DNA of 64,000 nucleotides from Mesostigma viride (Eukaryota > Streptophyta > Mesostigmatophyceae > Mesostigmatales > Mesostigmataceae), in the NCBI GenBank assembly GCA_009746045.1, contig RPFO01000026.1, forward strand, positions 2,916,676 through 2,980,675. Direction: 5' to 3'. A program made the position numbers and the translations under genes. The notes below the pieces were generated by a model. That model saw nothing but the letters and a program-made list of their open reading frames with translations. It ran no database searches and was not told the origin of the DNA. The stretch's first letter is position 1. Each line of letters starts with the position of its first letter. Shown piece after piece: positions 29,485 to 40,663 of the stretch.

Positions 29485-30756
29485 ATGTATCAAAACATGG
29501 CGCGGCGGAGAGCGACCCGAAGACACAGGGTGCGGGCGGACGATCCGGGAGACGACGACGGCCTGGGGGACCTGGACCTGGACGAGCTGGGGGGCCTAGA
29601 CATGGACGAGGTGGGGGCCCTAGACATGGACGAGCTGGGGGGCCTAGACATGGACGAGCTGGGGGCCCTAGACATGGACGAGCTGGCCCGCTTCGAGGAG
29701 CCCGGTGACCCGCTTAACACGCCCGGGATGCCCGAGGGACTCGACAAAGCCGATCACGTTTTTTTCGACCTGGACGCGCACGAGAAGGAGCGATCCGCCC
29801 AGGATGGTGACGAGGAGGGGGGCGGGCGGCAACAGGCGCAGAGGCAGGAAACACAAAGAGAAGCAAAAAATCGTAAAGCCCGGGAAAGATACGCTGAACT
29901 GAAAAAGAGAAAGGATCCCGACGACATCGCACGATCGGAAGCCAACAATCTCAAAGCCCGGGCCAGCTACAAGAGAGAAGGGCAGGAGACGAATCGCGAA
30001 GTCCAAAATCGGAAACGGAGGGAACGACGCGCCGAACGATGGAAGAGCCAAGACCCAGACGACATCGCATGGGTGAAAAAAGAACGGGCCAGGACTAAGG
30101 AAAGGCGTAAACAAGAATCTGAACGATGGAAGAGCGAAGACCCCAACGACATGGCATGGGTGGCAAAAGAACGGGCCAGGTTTAAGGAAGTGAATAAACG
30201 ACGCACCGAACGATGGAAGAGCCAAGACCTAGATGACATGGCATGGGTGGAAAAAGAACGGGCCAGGACTAAGGAAAGGCGTAAACAAGAATCTGAACGA
30301 TGGAAGAGCGAAGACCCCAACGACATTGCATGGGTAAAAAAAGAAGGGGAGCGCCACAACAAATGGCTTCAAAAAACTGCCAAGGAAGGGCAGGAGACGA
30401 ATCACGAAGTCCAAAAGCGCTATTGGAGGGAGCGTCAGCGTCACATACGTTGGCCGAAGAGATCCGCCGCCACGGAAGCCGGTCCCTCTCGACGACAAAG
30501 ACCCCCTCCTCCCCCGCCGGAACTGCCGCAACAGATACCCGCCGACCCCAGCTGGCTGGTCCCCCCACCCGCCAGCGAGCAGGAGAGGCGCCACCGGGAC
30601 AAAGGCAAGGCGGGGGCGGACCCGGAAGCGGCCTACCGATGGTGGATGGACAACTACGGCCCGCCACCGCCCTCGCCACCGCCACCGGACCCCGGCCACC
30701 CCACCGCCGCCAGGCGGGTCAGGAGGCCACAGAGTGCCGTGCGGAGGCGGCGCTGA
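29485..30756 (+). CDS. Acidic/basic repeat protein, copy 2 (423 aa)
   Basis: Intact paralogue of the preceding gene, 12 bp downstream of it. It has the same start (MARRRATRRHRVRADD after MYQN), an acidic repeat expanded to five units (LDMDELGGLDMDE variants), at least five charged helical repeats (RWKSEDPNDMAWVAKERAR), and the same Pro-rich and Arg-rich end (EAAYRWWMDNYG, AARRVRR). The final 250 bp are nearly identical to copy 1, showing a recent tandem duplication or gene conversion. Repeat number differs between copies in both the acidic and helical parts. Function unknown. Confidence 0.65.
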   Translation: MYQNMARRRATRRHRVRADDPGDDDGLGDLDLDELGGLDMDEVGALDMDELGGLDMDELGALDMDELARFEEPGDPLNTPGMPEGLDKADHVFFDLDAHEKERSAQDGDEEGGGRQQAQRQETQREAKNRKARERYAELKKRKDPDDIARSEANNLKARASYKREGQETNREVQNRKRRERRAERWKSQDPDDIAWVKKERARTKERRKQESERWKSEDPNDMAWVAKERARFKEVNKRRTERWKSQDLDDMAWVEKERARTKERRKQESERWKSEDPNDIAWVKKEGERHNKWLQKTAKEGQETNHEVQKRYWRERQRHIRWPKRSAATEAGPSRRQRPPPPPPELPQQIPADPSWLVPPPASEQERRHRDKGKAGADPEAAYRWWMDNYGPPPPSPPPPDPGHPTAARRVRRPQSAVRRRR

Positions 30757-30798
30757 ATACCGTGCATTTGCGCTCACTGTATTGCATCCATCGAGGTT

Positions 30799-31917
30799 TT
30801 ATTCATCATTATTATTATTACGCGTCGTTCCTAGCGCCCTCCGGGCCACCCCCGTCACCCACACCGTGCGCTTCTCCTCCTCCCCGCTGCCCATGCGCAC
30901 GTTTCCTGTCACGGCGACCCCGTGGGGGGCCAGCAGGGCGGCCAGGTCCGCGTTGGGCACTCGCCGCGTCATGCGGCTGCCGTTCTGGAGGTACTCCACG
31001 AAGAACAGGCGGCGGAACTCCGCCAGCGGCAGGCGCCCGCCGCGTTCCAGGACCACCAGGTCGCTGTGCTGCAGGAACAGCCGCAGGTACGTGTCCAGCG
31101 CCGCCGCCTCGCGCTCCTTGCCCTCCTCCTCGCGCCCGCCCCGCGCCTCGCCCGACCCCTGCAGGTCGTGCTCCTCCTCCTCCGCCGACCGCCACTTCAG
31201 CCGCGCCGTCAGCGCGTCGCCCGCCTGGTTGTCGCGCAGGCGCCAGCGCGAGGACGAACCCTGCTTGCGGCTGAACGCCGCCGTGAGCCGCTCGCGGATC
31301 TCGCGGACGCGCTCGTTCATCCACGCGGGGGGCGCGCCGCCCACCTTCGCCATGTGCGCGCGGATCTCGCGCAGGCCTTTCAGGTCCGCCATCTCGCCCT
31401 CGGGGTAGCCGTGGCACTCCTCCAGGAACGACTCCTCCTCCTCCGTGATCTCCGCGAACAGCCCGTGCTCGCCCGCGTACGCGCTCACCCACCTGCGCAT
31501 CTCCTCGCGCCTCTTGCCCGCCTCGCGGGCAGCCAGGAAACGCTCCCCGTTGAACCAAGGGGGGAACGGCTTCACCTCCCCGTCCGAGGGCACGGGGGCC
31601 GGATGGACCAGCGACACGTTCTGCGCCCAGTACCACCCCCCGCTCTCGCCCCCAGCGACCCCCGCCACGTGCATCAGCACGCCCCCCTTGCCCGCCAGCA
31701 CGCCGGACCACAGGGCCAGGTCGTCCGCCACCGGGCAGGGGCCCGCCAGCCGGGACGCGGCGTACGGGGGCAGACCCTTCGCCGCGAGGAACGCGTTGAA
31801 GGCGTCCGCCAGCTTGCCCGCCGCCGGCCACTCCTGGATGTGCGACGACGGCTGCACGCACGCGCCCACGAACTCGCACATCAGACGCGCCTCGGACAAC
31901 GACACCGGATGCATCAT
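30799..31917 (-). CDS. Hypothetical protein (372 aa)
   Basis: A 372-residue protein. No recognised family. Features visible: an N-terminal helical part (LSEARLMCEFVGACVQ), a Trp/Gly-rich middle (GGESGGWYWAQNVSLVHP), acidic stretches (ITEEEESFLEECHGYPEGE), charged EEEGKERE, and a C-terminal segment (SRMTRRVPNADLAALLAPHG) with a possible winged-helix-like pattern. A double ATG starts the frame; base usage is as GC-rich as its neighbours. It is the last virus-like gene before base composition drops, so it may sit at the border of the inserted viral block. Confidence 0.6.
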   Translation of the reverse strand: MMHPVSLSEARLMCEFVGACVQPSSHIQEWPAAGKLADAFNAFLAAKGLPPYAASRLAGPCPVADDLALWSGVLAGKGGVLMHVAGVAGGESGGWYWAQNVSLVHPAPVPSDGEVKPFPPWFNGERFLAAREAGKRREEMRRWVSAYAGEHGLFAEITEEEESFLEECHGYPEGEMADLKGLREIRAHMAKVGGAPPAWMNERVREIRERLTAAFSRKQGSSSRWRLRDNQAGDALTARLKWRSAEEEEHDLQGSGEARGGREEEGKEREAAALDTYLRLFLQHSDLVVLERGGRLPLAEFRRLFFVEYLQNGSRMTRRVPNADLAALLAPHGVAVTGNVRMGSGEEEKRTVWVTGVARRALGTTRNNNNDE

Positions 31918-33213
31918 GGCGCGCCACTAATATGCCGAACGACGAGATTATTTTAGCGCGACCATAAACGCACGCACACCGCCAGCGGAGACTGACACGG
32001 ACTCGCACACTCGTACTCTCGATCACGGACTCGCGCGCGGGGGGGACAGGGAAACAGACGAGCACTCGGCGCGGAACGGGGGGACACGCTGCGGGGTCCC
32101 CAAGCACTCGGCGCGGAACGGGGGGGACACGCAGGGGGGAACAGGGGGAAAAGAAGGGGTCACTCACGCAGTTGCTGGAAGCTTAATCATCGTTTTCCTA
32201 TCGATGTTTGACGTTTATATATACGTTCTAGCTTGTGTAGCACATTCTTTTTGCATTATTCATGCTCTTTCTTGACCCTGGCCTGGCCCCTTTCTAAAAC
32301 ACCCTTCTTAGATGCTTCCCTCAGTCAGTTGACCTGCCACAGGGTGATGGTGATAAGTTTTAGAGGCTGTATGGGTTTGAATACCTCCATATATGTTTGT
32401 TATACATTTCCCACACACATATTGCATGAGTGTGAGGCAGTTGGCTGGTCTCTGTGGCATCATCAAGCATGTAACCGGTGAGTAGAAGCTTCCCATTGTC
32501 AGCATGTGCCACCAGGTGTGCTGGCCATCACCTGGCAAGCTATAGCAGCTTAGGCCTAGTTTATCCTTACTAGGGCAAGCTGAAATAGGCTTAAAATCAC
32601 TAGTTTGTTGGTGGCTGCCTCCTAGAATGCATGCCTTGCGTAGGGTATCCGTACCACGTTACCTACATGCATGGACAAGGTGGCACCTGCACATAGGTGC
32701 CATGTAAGGGCAGTGTGATGATGCAGTTATGTTTCCCCATCATTGTGGAAGGGAAATGTATTGTGCGGCATGGTTGGGGGCCATATTAGTAGGTATTAGT
32801 AGGTAGTATGCCCACTCCTACCCCCTTGGTTGCTTTTTACCAACGGTACCCCTATGGGCTGTACTGGGTGTAACTGCTGGTATACCCACCCAAATGATGA
32901 CCCCAATGGCTCAAACTGTTCAGCAACTAATTGTTTATCATCCCTGAAGTGGTAGGTGCCTAGCTCTTACAACATAATTCAAAATGCACATTCTACCAAA
33001 AATGAAAACGCTCGTCTTGACCCCCCTGACTTTGACGGCAGTTATACATGGCCTACCCTGCATATATGTAAGGTTGTGATATACCAACCCGAAGGGCAAC
33101 TCATGGACATGCTTGGCCCCCAAGGACAGCCATTGGATATGGGTGGGTTGGATGGCATCTGGTTTGCAAAATTGTGAAGTTACAGCCGATGCATCGGCAG
33201 TATTTCTGCCCAT
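31918..33213. other. Border interval between virus-like block and TE-rich DNA
   Basis: No gene recognised. GC-rich sequence ends near 32200 and AT-richer DNA begins. Two copies of a 20-25-bp G-rich repeat (CACTCGGCGCGGAACGGGGG) lie at about 32064 and 32104. From 32230 to 33213 the sequence resembles the non-coding interior of the 6.2-kb transposon in composition, with many short CATG-type words but no clear frame. Confidence 0.4.
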
Positions 33214-35058
33214 TTAGGGGTTAACAGCCTTCACCGCCACTGCAAGACCCTGGGAATAGTGATATCTTTCAAGGGGGAGGCTGCACCTGCCTTCTAGTGC
33301 CAACTCATCAGAGGTCAAAGTAACCCCTGGCATGCACAAGAAGTTCTGACCCAGAATGGCAGGCCCCTGATAGCCCTCTACCACACAGAACGTGGTGGGC
33401 ACCCCTAAGATAGGCACACTCACTTCCCCAAGGATCTTCATGGACACCTTTCCTGAGAAATCAGACACAGCAAGGCAACTGGGATGGGACATCTGTAAGC
33501 CTACAGCATCCTCTTCCCTGATGACAGACACCTGTGAGTTGGTATCTACCTCCATTGTAGCTGCCCAGCACGACCCCCACCCCGTGAGCTTGGATACCTT
33601 GGGATCATGTTTGCTGCGCATGAGTGCTCGGATGACGTCCGCCATGAGAGGCCCCCGGGCCTTAGGTGGCTGCCCCGTCCCCTCTGGCCTTGTGACAGTT
33701 GCTTCAGCAGCCTCCTGCTCGTCATCTTCCAGTAGGGACAGACCATCATCCACCACCAGAGGATTGTTAGCTGCTGCTGCCTGGCTCTGGCCTGGCTCCT
33801 CAACCCAGCTGGGAGGGCCTGGCCCGTCTGCAGGCCAGATTGCATGTGGCCTTCTTTCCTTGACATGAGCCCAGGACAACCTGTACACGTGCCTTGGATC
33901 CTTTTCCAAAGCCACCAGGCAAGATCTGTTAGCTTCTTCCACACGAGTGACAACCCCATCCTGCCACTTCCCCCGCTTGCCTGGAATAGATGGTTCCTTC
34001 CACATCCTGACCTTCAGCCCCACCTGAGGCCTCAGCACATTCCAGTTCTTGTCCTTACGTCTCAGCTGGGCAAATAACCTATCTGCCTTCCTAAGACTGG
34101 CCTGCACCACGTTCTCAGGCAACAAGCTATACTGCAGGGCCAGGGGAGAGACAGCCACACCATCAAAGTAATAGTTAACCCTGTGGTTCAGCTGCTCTTC
34201 TATCCCCTTACACCAGGCTGCCCTCTCTAAGGCAGATGCCACAAGTGGCACTGACTCTGCTGCTAGCACCACTGTCTTCACTTCACGTATGGATCTCTCT
34301 ACAGCCCCTTGCTGCCCATGACTCTCCCTGGGGACTACTACCAGCTTACAAGGCAGCTGGTCCTGATGCTTGAGCAAACAGTCAAACTGCAAGTCTGCCT
34401 GCACACTCTTGCACACCCCAAAGCCTGGGATCAGGGCCTTCATACCCAACAACAAGTGGTGCTCCTGCATACCAGGCAGAACGTCTATCAGCCTATATCT
34501 GCTGAACCTGTCCACCCCCACCAATATATACAAGCCCCTGATATGCTGGATATCCATCTGGATGTCGCCACGCTCCCTAGCAGGCTCCCTAGCATGGGAC
34601 TGAGGTGGGTGAACAGCATTCTCCTGGCAACCACAGTTCTCAGCAGCAGCCTGGCAAGCCTCCCACAAAGGCTCCCTACCTAGCTTCCAAGCAAACATTG
34701 CTGCCTGCCCAGAATGCCCAAACATGTGATGCAACCTATGGCCAGCCTCAGCATAGCTCAGCACTCGGTCAGTACTGACCTGGCGAGACGTCTGAACCGT
34801 GTGTGGGGACACATGATCCACTCCTGAGGTTCCAGGGCTTCCCTGCAGGCCGTCCTGACGCCCCAAGTCAGGCCCTGCACCCTGGACCGCTCCAGGCCCT
34901 TCCAGCAAGGTCCCTTGGCCCTCCAGGCCAGCACCTGCTGGAGACCCACCACCTGCATGAGGCATAGGGAATTCAGCTGCAGCATTGTTATTGCAATCCA
35001 GTGGAAGAACAACATCCTTACACCCTTGGTGCTGCACAAGGGGCTGACACCCCCAGCC
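33214..35058 (-). pseudogene. Copia-1 pol fragment: integrase then retropepsin-like domain
   Basis: The integrase starts with an HHCC-type zinc region (HRLHHMFGHSGQ ... NCGC), followed by a catalytic core with candidate DDE residues: Asp in LVGVDRFSRY, Asp in SVQADLQFD, Glu in QQGAVERSIREV. Its C-terminus is SH3-like (GLKVRMWKEPSIPGKRGKW, HVYRLSWAHVKER). After an acidic linker comes a retropepsin-like domain with ATMEVDTNSQVSVI, where the active-site DTG reads DTN, and AILGQNFLCMPG (flap-distal LLG motif). The frame ends soon after; RT is absent. Between the gag stop and this frame there is a short closed gap, so the copy is dead. Confidence 0.7.
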
Positions 35059-35120
35059 TTATGTACATCCAGCACACCTTCCCCAAGGGGTGATTGACTA
35101 TTTACAGGGGATGGTGCTAG

Positions 35121-36475
35121 TCACTGTTGCCCAGACTGGCCCCCTGCCCCAGCAGGCTTGGCCTTCCTGTCAGGACACTCACGACGCCAGTGACCTTCCT
35201 TGCCACACACAAAGCATGCTCCACCCTTCTTCCCAGACCCAGCCCCACCCTTGCCAGGCTTCCCCTGGCCTCCCTGAGACTGCCCACCCTGCTTGCCCTG
35301 GTTGCCTTGAGCTTGGCCCTTGCCTTGCCCTTGGCCACCCTTACCCTGCTGACCACCAGCTTGCTGGCTCCCAACCCCTCCTTGGGAACCTGCACCCTTG
35401 CCACCCTGAGCCCCCTGCCTCTGGCGCCTGAAACGCTTACGCTTGTTGGGCCTTGCCCCATCACGGGCTGGGTACCCGGGGACATCACCTTGGCCCTGCA
35501 CAGCGGAGGTGGCATTGCTGCCATGGGACTGGATAGCTTTGCAGGCAGGATCTGGCTTCCTTATGCTGAGGATTACAAGCTCCAGAGCACGCAAGGAGCC
35601 ATCAGTCTGGTTAAGAAACATGCGGGCACCGTTCCTCCCATCCACACTCAAACCCATACGGTCCAGGAAATAGTCTGCCAAGGCCCTATCTGTGACCAGG
35701 AAGCCATACTTGGCCCCCTTGTCCTGATACGGTTGAGCCTAGCCCATTCCTCTGCCACAGGACCCACTATCTCAAAGGTGTCATACTGATGTTTATAATA
35801 GTTGGTGAGGTTGAGAACCTTGTCAGAGAACTCCTCCCTCAACCCATCCAGGAACTGTGCCCAGGTTAGCTTATCCTTGACAGCAGTCCTAGCCTTTTCC
35901 CTGACACGCTCTGACGAGTCCCTGTTGCACGTGGACGAGTGAAACACCTGCACTAGGTTGACAGTGGGGTCCACGGAGAACACAACAAGCTCCATGTCCT
36001 CTAGCCACTTGTCCAAAGCTTCCTGTGCTAGTGGTGGGTTAAGAGGCTTTTGTCCATTCATAACAGTGACAGCACTCATGTGAGGTCTCGACCCTGGCAG
36101 CGCTTTCACTGGCTCCACCACAGCGGGTGTCACAACAACAGCACCACTTGGTCCAGCAGGCACAGGGGAGAGCACATTCACATGAGGCCTCTTACCATTG
36201 CCGTCAGCGGAGGTGTCCCTCTTACGCTTCTCCACGGCTGGTTGCCCATTCGCCACCGTTATTGCATCAGATGCCCCTAGCGCCCGCGCCTTGCGCGCCT
36301 CCTCCACCGAGTCTTCATGCCGTCTCTTGCTGCCTGGTCTCTTTCCCCCATCGCCGTCGCTGGCTGGGGTCGCCTCCCCCACCAGCTGCTCCTTGCCTTG
36401 CCGAGGCTCCTGGCTTGGTCCAGCCGGTGCCTCCATCTCGCCCTTGTCGCCGTCTCCCGGTTTGCCACGAGGCAT
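35121..36475 (-). pseudogene. Copia-1 gag with one frameshift
   Basis: Gag-like protein of about 450 residues. A basic N-terminus with Lys/Arg clusters (GKRPGSKRRHED) is followed by a capsid-like helical region (ALDKWLEDMELVVFSVDP, KDKLTWAQFLDGLREEF), a Gly/Gln-rich linker and one CCHC zinc knuckle, CFVCGKEGHWRREC, that binds nucleic acid. One base is missing near 35720: NRIR in one frame continues as DKGAKYGFLVTDRALAD in the next. The stop TGA has no recognisable slippery heptamer, unlike the related element at 52.2 kb. Confidence 0.7.
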
Positions 36476-36701
36476 TATATACAGAGGGATGGCAAAACAA
36501 AACAGGCGATAGACAAGGACGAACAGGCTCAAGCGCTGGTGCTGCCTGAAGAAGCCGCTGGCTGCTCTCCAGCTACTGCCTCCTCCTCACGCTCCTGCGC
36601 TGTGCGTGCCACCGGTGTCCCCACGCGTGGAACTGAGCGGACCTCCTCCGCGTTGTAAGGACCTAGCACACGGCTCACCGGCCTCCCGGCTGCTGTCTGC
36701 T

Positions 36702-37365
36702 CTACCGGTAGCCTAGGCGCACTGCCACGCGGCGATACCACTGAAGATTTCTGACCCACCGACTACCACCACCCCGTCGGTCGTTCCGCGACCCCCGACC
36801 AATCTCGCCAAAATCGTGTTCCGGCTCAAAGGGTATGTTTAACTCTGCCCTACGCCGAGCTGAGTAGCCCTCGTTTGTGCCGTCACCCTCGTCGATCTGC
36901 TGTGACGAGCGGGCTATGATGCCCGTTGGCCGATCCACGAACTGATCGTGGAACTCCTCGTCGGAAACGTCCCGACCGGTGATGACTGTCACCGTCGGCC
37001 CAGTCGCCCCTGGCCTACTCTGCAACCTCGGAGTGTCCAAGGTGGACCAAATGCCCGGTGGACGCGTAGTGATCACCCAGTGATCAGCGTGACCACGCGC
37101 CTCTTGGATCAGAATGTTGACCAGGTGCTCACACGTTTGAGCCACCACCTCAGCCGAATCCCACGGGCTATCGGCCTCGCGCGTCTGCGCGTCCTGTATG
37201 ATATGTGACGCGTCGGTCCCCTCCCCCAGCGAGCTTGTCGCCACCCAGTGATTATAAAGCCTGGTTCCACCTAAACAGATGGCCACCAGTTGGCCCAGCG
37301 CCTCACGCGCTAAGTCAAGCGCCTGGATGGTTACGTGCCCGCCCTGGTACGCAACTTCTTTAGAA
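36702..37365 (-). CDS. Unidentified open frame (fragment)
   Basis: An open stretch of about 220 codons with a protein-like composition: VAYQGGHVTIQALDLAREALGQ..., HADHWVITTRPPGIW, VSDEEFHDQFVDRPTGIIA. It lacks a clear start (a stop precedes it at about 37366) and is cut on the right by the tail of the LINE insertion. It lies just upstream of Copia-1 gag on the same strand, so it could belong to the leader of that element or to an interrupted host gene. No family recognised. Confidence 0.35.
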
Positions 37366-37487
37366 GCTGTAGATCAACGAAGCAATTTCGTCGCGAATTG
37401 CGACGAGGCGCTCCGTGCAGACCCGCCCTGTTTCCCCTGGCGACGTCGTCGCCCGAATCCTCATTAATTAATTAATTAATTAGACTC

Positions 37488-37508
37488 GTGCTCCCGTTGG
37501 GGAGTCAC
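37488..37508 (-). other. LINE 3' hairpin
   Basis: The same GTG-A-CTCCC / GGGAG-CAC stem with a CAAC loop (sense strand of the LINE) as at 15528-15548, next to the TTAA tail. Confidence 0.6.
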
Positions 37509-37669
37509 GGAGCATTAACCCCGATGAATGGATGGATGGGTGCACACATTCCTACCGGTCTAATCTATCTACATTGGCTACATACTACATCTATCTAACA
37601 ACATTCTATCTACATCATCTATCTAGGCAGCCGCACGCTGCCCTAGGGGGAGCTATCTAGCGTGCCTCC

Positions 37670-40356
37670 CGCGGGATTGCACACGCGGGCGCTTCCCCAC
37701 TGGGGGGGGCTCGTTGTCCTCTATGACCTGGGCCCACTTGGCCTTGTCCATCATCTTCTTCCAAATCACGGAGAGGCCTAGGCCCCCCATGTCCTCTACT
37801 AGCTGTTCTTTGAAGGTGCGGGCCTTGCGGCGTCTAACATCACTGGGCCCAGCCCACGTCAGGAGGTGCCGGCCAGGCTGGGCTGGTCGCAGTCCTGCGG
37901 GGGGCCACGTGAGGTGTCTACCTGGTTGGTGCGAGCTAGGTGCCCTACTAGCTGCAGGCGGCGTTGCTTAATTGTGCTGGTGATATAGGGCATGCCCTGG
38001 TACAGGTCCTCATTGCGGACATGAGCAGCATATCCTACTCTGAAAATGGAACGCAGCATGCTGGTGACCGCGCCGTCCAGCTTGCGGGCCAGGTCGGCGG
38101 TGAGGGTCCACGTCTCGGCGCCATATACGTGAGAACAGGAAGGACGAGGACCTTGAACAGGTCCTGTTTCTCGATCTTGCCCAGGGGCTTGCGCCATAGG
38201 GCCCGGTACTGGCGTAAAGCGTGCCAGGCGAGGGAGATGCGGTGGTCCACATCCACCTTGCAGCTAGGGAGCAGGCTGCCTAGCAGCTTAACGCGGTCCC
38301 GATACAGGACTCGAGAGCCGTCTAGGAGATAGAGGGGCGGCGCTGAGGTGGTGAGCCCAACCGCCAGAGCCTCTGTCTTCTTGCTGACCTCAAGCCCCAC
38401 TGCACGGGCCTCGAGAGCCAGGCAGTCAAGCCATGTCTGCACGTGCTCAGTGTCCTCAAAGAGGGTGGTGTCGTCTGCGTAAATGATGTCTGCGAGCCGA
38501 ATCTCCGTGTCCGCACCGCCATGCCAGAATTTGTTAGCAACCTGCACTCCTGATTCCCTGCCCACGATGCGGGCAAATCGCTTGCGCGCCTGAATCATTA
38601 CGTATTCGACAACAATAATGAACAGGTAGGGCGACAGCACGCAGCCCTGCCACACACCCTTCTGTAAAGGGCATGGGGGCGTGGTCCCGTAAGAAGTGCG
38701 CACCGAAGTGGTGGACCCTTCATACAGGTTGCGGATGACAGCAATCAGGGGGCGGGGGATCCGGAACAACTCGAGGATGTCCCAAAGCGCAGGCCAGAAA
38801 ACCGAATCGAAGGCTTTGATGAAGTCCACCAGCACAAGGTGCAAAGGGGACTCACCAGGCTGAAGGCGTTGCAGTTCCTCCACCAGTCGGCGAGTAGCGA
38901 AGAGCGCCTGTACTGTGTTGCGACCTGAACGGAAGCCGTGCTGAGTCTCGCTGAGGTGACCGTCCAGGGCCGTGCGCAGGCGGTTCAGGATGAGCCGCAT
39001 AAGAAGCTTGAGGGGGGCACTTTGAATGCACACCCCTCTGTAGTTGCCGGGGTCGGCAGGCGACCCCTTGTTCTTGTACAGCATCGTGCGAAAACTGTGT
39101 TGCCAGGCCGCTGGAGGTGGTTGCGGCGACAGCAGAAGGCGGTTGCAGATGTCCCGGAAGAGCAGCATAACACCTGTGTCCTCGAATTCGGCTGCAAGTT
39201 TTACAACTGCGGCCGGAATCTCGTCAGAGCCGGTGGCTGCGTCATAACGCAGGCGCTGGACCGCCTCCGTGACCTCGCGAGAGGTGAAAGGAGGCATGTC
39301 AGACGGGTCGCCAAGTGGGCCGACCAGCGGGGGGACTAGGTAGTCCGCCGCTGACCTAGGCGGGGCCGGGGGCCCTGCGGGGCCGGCCAGGGCGGCCGGG
39401 CGGGCGGCGGCGGCTGGGAGCAGGGGTGGGGGCGGCGCAGCTGTCCCCACGACCTCGGCCGTGGCCGTGGCCCAGGTACGAAGCCGCTTGGCTGGGGCGC
39501 CGGGGACGTCGTGGCGGTGGGGCCGGCCGAGGCCGTCCGGGTGCCCGAGGCGCTTGTACCAGAACCAGGCCCCCTTGCCGTCGTGCTTCTGCTGGCAGCT
39601 GCGCAGGTCCTTGACCATCTGCTGAGCATCTGCCTTCTCAGCCTGCTCGTAGGCGGCCCTCAGAGCTGCTTGCAGCCCAGGTTTGGCGAGCGGATCTCTG
39701 TTGCGGCGGAGCATCTGCCTGGCGGCGACCACTGTCGGTGCGTGACGGTGGACAGCAAGCTGCCGACGCGGAGGCAAGGTGGGGAGGGTGCGGGCAGCCA
39801 GGCGATACTTGGCGGCGACACCACGGAGGATCACTGAAATATCCCCCGGCGGCGGAATGGCGTGTAACTGCTGTCGGCTGCCCCCGGCGTCGAATACGGC
39901 CAGGAAATCATCCCTGTGCGACATAGCGGCCTGCTCTGCTGCTGACATCTTGTCGGCATCCTTCAGCACAATCCGGAGCACTTTCAGATCTGGCTGAGGT
40001 GCCAGCTGTCGCGACGGTTTCACCCCAGGAAACCGCAATCTGATGCGAGCGAGCACGAGACGATGATCAGATTCCACCGTGCTGACAGAATCTTGCAGGA
40101 CGCGAGCATCGACAACTGAGGGGCGCTGAGCCCGACGTACGCAGACATAATCAAGGCACACCACCCGATCCGACGGCCCGAAAAAGGTGGCCAGCTGCTC
40201 AGCGGGGCGTGCGAAAGAAGCATTGCATGCAACCAGCGCAGATTCTGCCAGCAGATTCGCAAATAAAGGCGTGTTACCGTTGGCTGTCGTGTTGGTTGGG
40301 GAATACTGAGCGCCCCCAGTGCCAACTGGCAGCGTGGCGTTGGCGTCGAGCAGCAT
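37670..40356 (-). pseudogene. LINE-A ORF2: endonuclease C-terminus and reverse transcriptase
   Basis: The first 100 residues are the end of an AP-endonuclease-like domain (MLLDANATLPVG, RVVCLDYVCVRR, STVESDHRLVLARI, with SDH catalytic). RT motifs follow: KNKGSPADPGNYRGVCI, HGFRSGRNTVQALF, LVLVDFIKAFDSVFW, GVWQGCVLSPYLF and DIIYADDTTLFED (YADD active site). One base is lost near 38130, after which the usual LINE C-terminal region continues in the next frame (YGAETWTLTADLARKL, QRRLQLVGHLARTNQVD). A second break follows before the conserved end. The N-terminal part of the endonuclease is missing. Reverse transcribes its own RNA at a nicked target in intact relatives. Confidence 0.75.
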
Positions 40357-40663
40357 AACCAGGAAGTGCCGAGCTGGGATGTTGGCCTCCTCCTCCTTGA
40401 GGGCGTCGAATCCTCATTACCACAGGGTCGTTCGCCGACGGCCCCGCTGCGTTACCGAACACAGCGACCCAACCTCCTTCCGCAAGGCCCCTCGCAACGT
40501 GGGCGGCTTGCACAAATGTAGAAGCGTTGGATTGGTGAGTATAGGGGTAGAATGCGTTTTCGCGCGCCGGCAACTCTGGAGCTGCTTCGCGCCTGGGAGA
40601 TGACTCAGGTGTCTCAACCCGAGCCTCGGCCGACATGAAAAAACCTTGCAAACAGAAATGCAA

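Larger units (their letters stand above)
33214..36475 (-). mobile_element. Truncated Copia-type LTR retrotransposon (Copia-1)
   Basis: Gag, integrase and a protease-like domain are present in that order; reverse transcriptase and RNase H are missing at the 3' side. No LTR is identifiable. It is related to the more complete element at 48-53 kb: same domain order and similar protease-like sequence (VPILGVPTTFCVVEGYQGPA against LEILGVETPMCVVEGYEGPA). Confidence 0.75.
37463..40663 (-). mobile_element. LINE-A: non-LTR retrotransposon with endonuclease and RT
   Basis: The 3' end is the (TTAA)n tail at 37463-37482, preceded in the element by a hairpin and GATG repeats. The coding part holds the C-terminal half of an APE-type endonuclease, a reverse transcriptase with YADD, and a C-terminal region ending in PPPVGKRPR. 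The 5' end is truncated or decayed. Copies of the same 3' end lie at 15.3-15.6 kb and 46.9-47.7 kb. Confidence 0.8.

Noticed and set aside
30818..32167. 449-codon minus-strand frame
   Set aside because: Gly/Arg/Ala-rich off-frame reading of the 30799-31917 gene, running on into G-rich non-coding DNA.
35118..35130. Frameshift site at the Copia-1 gag stop
   Set aside because: The sequence before the stop (GGG CAA CAG TGA) is not a slippery heptamer, and the downstream frame is closed for a short stretch.
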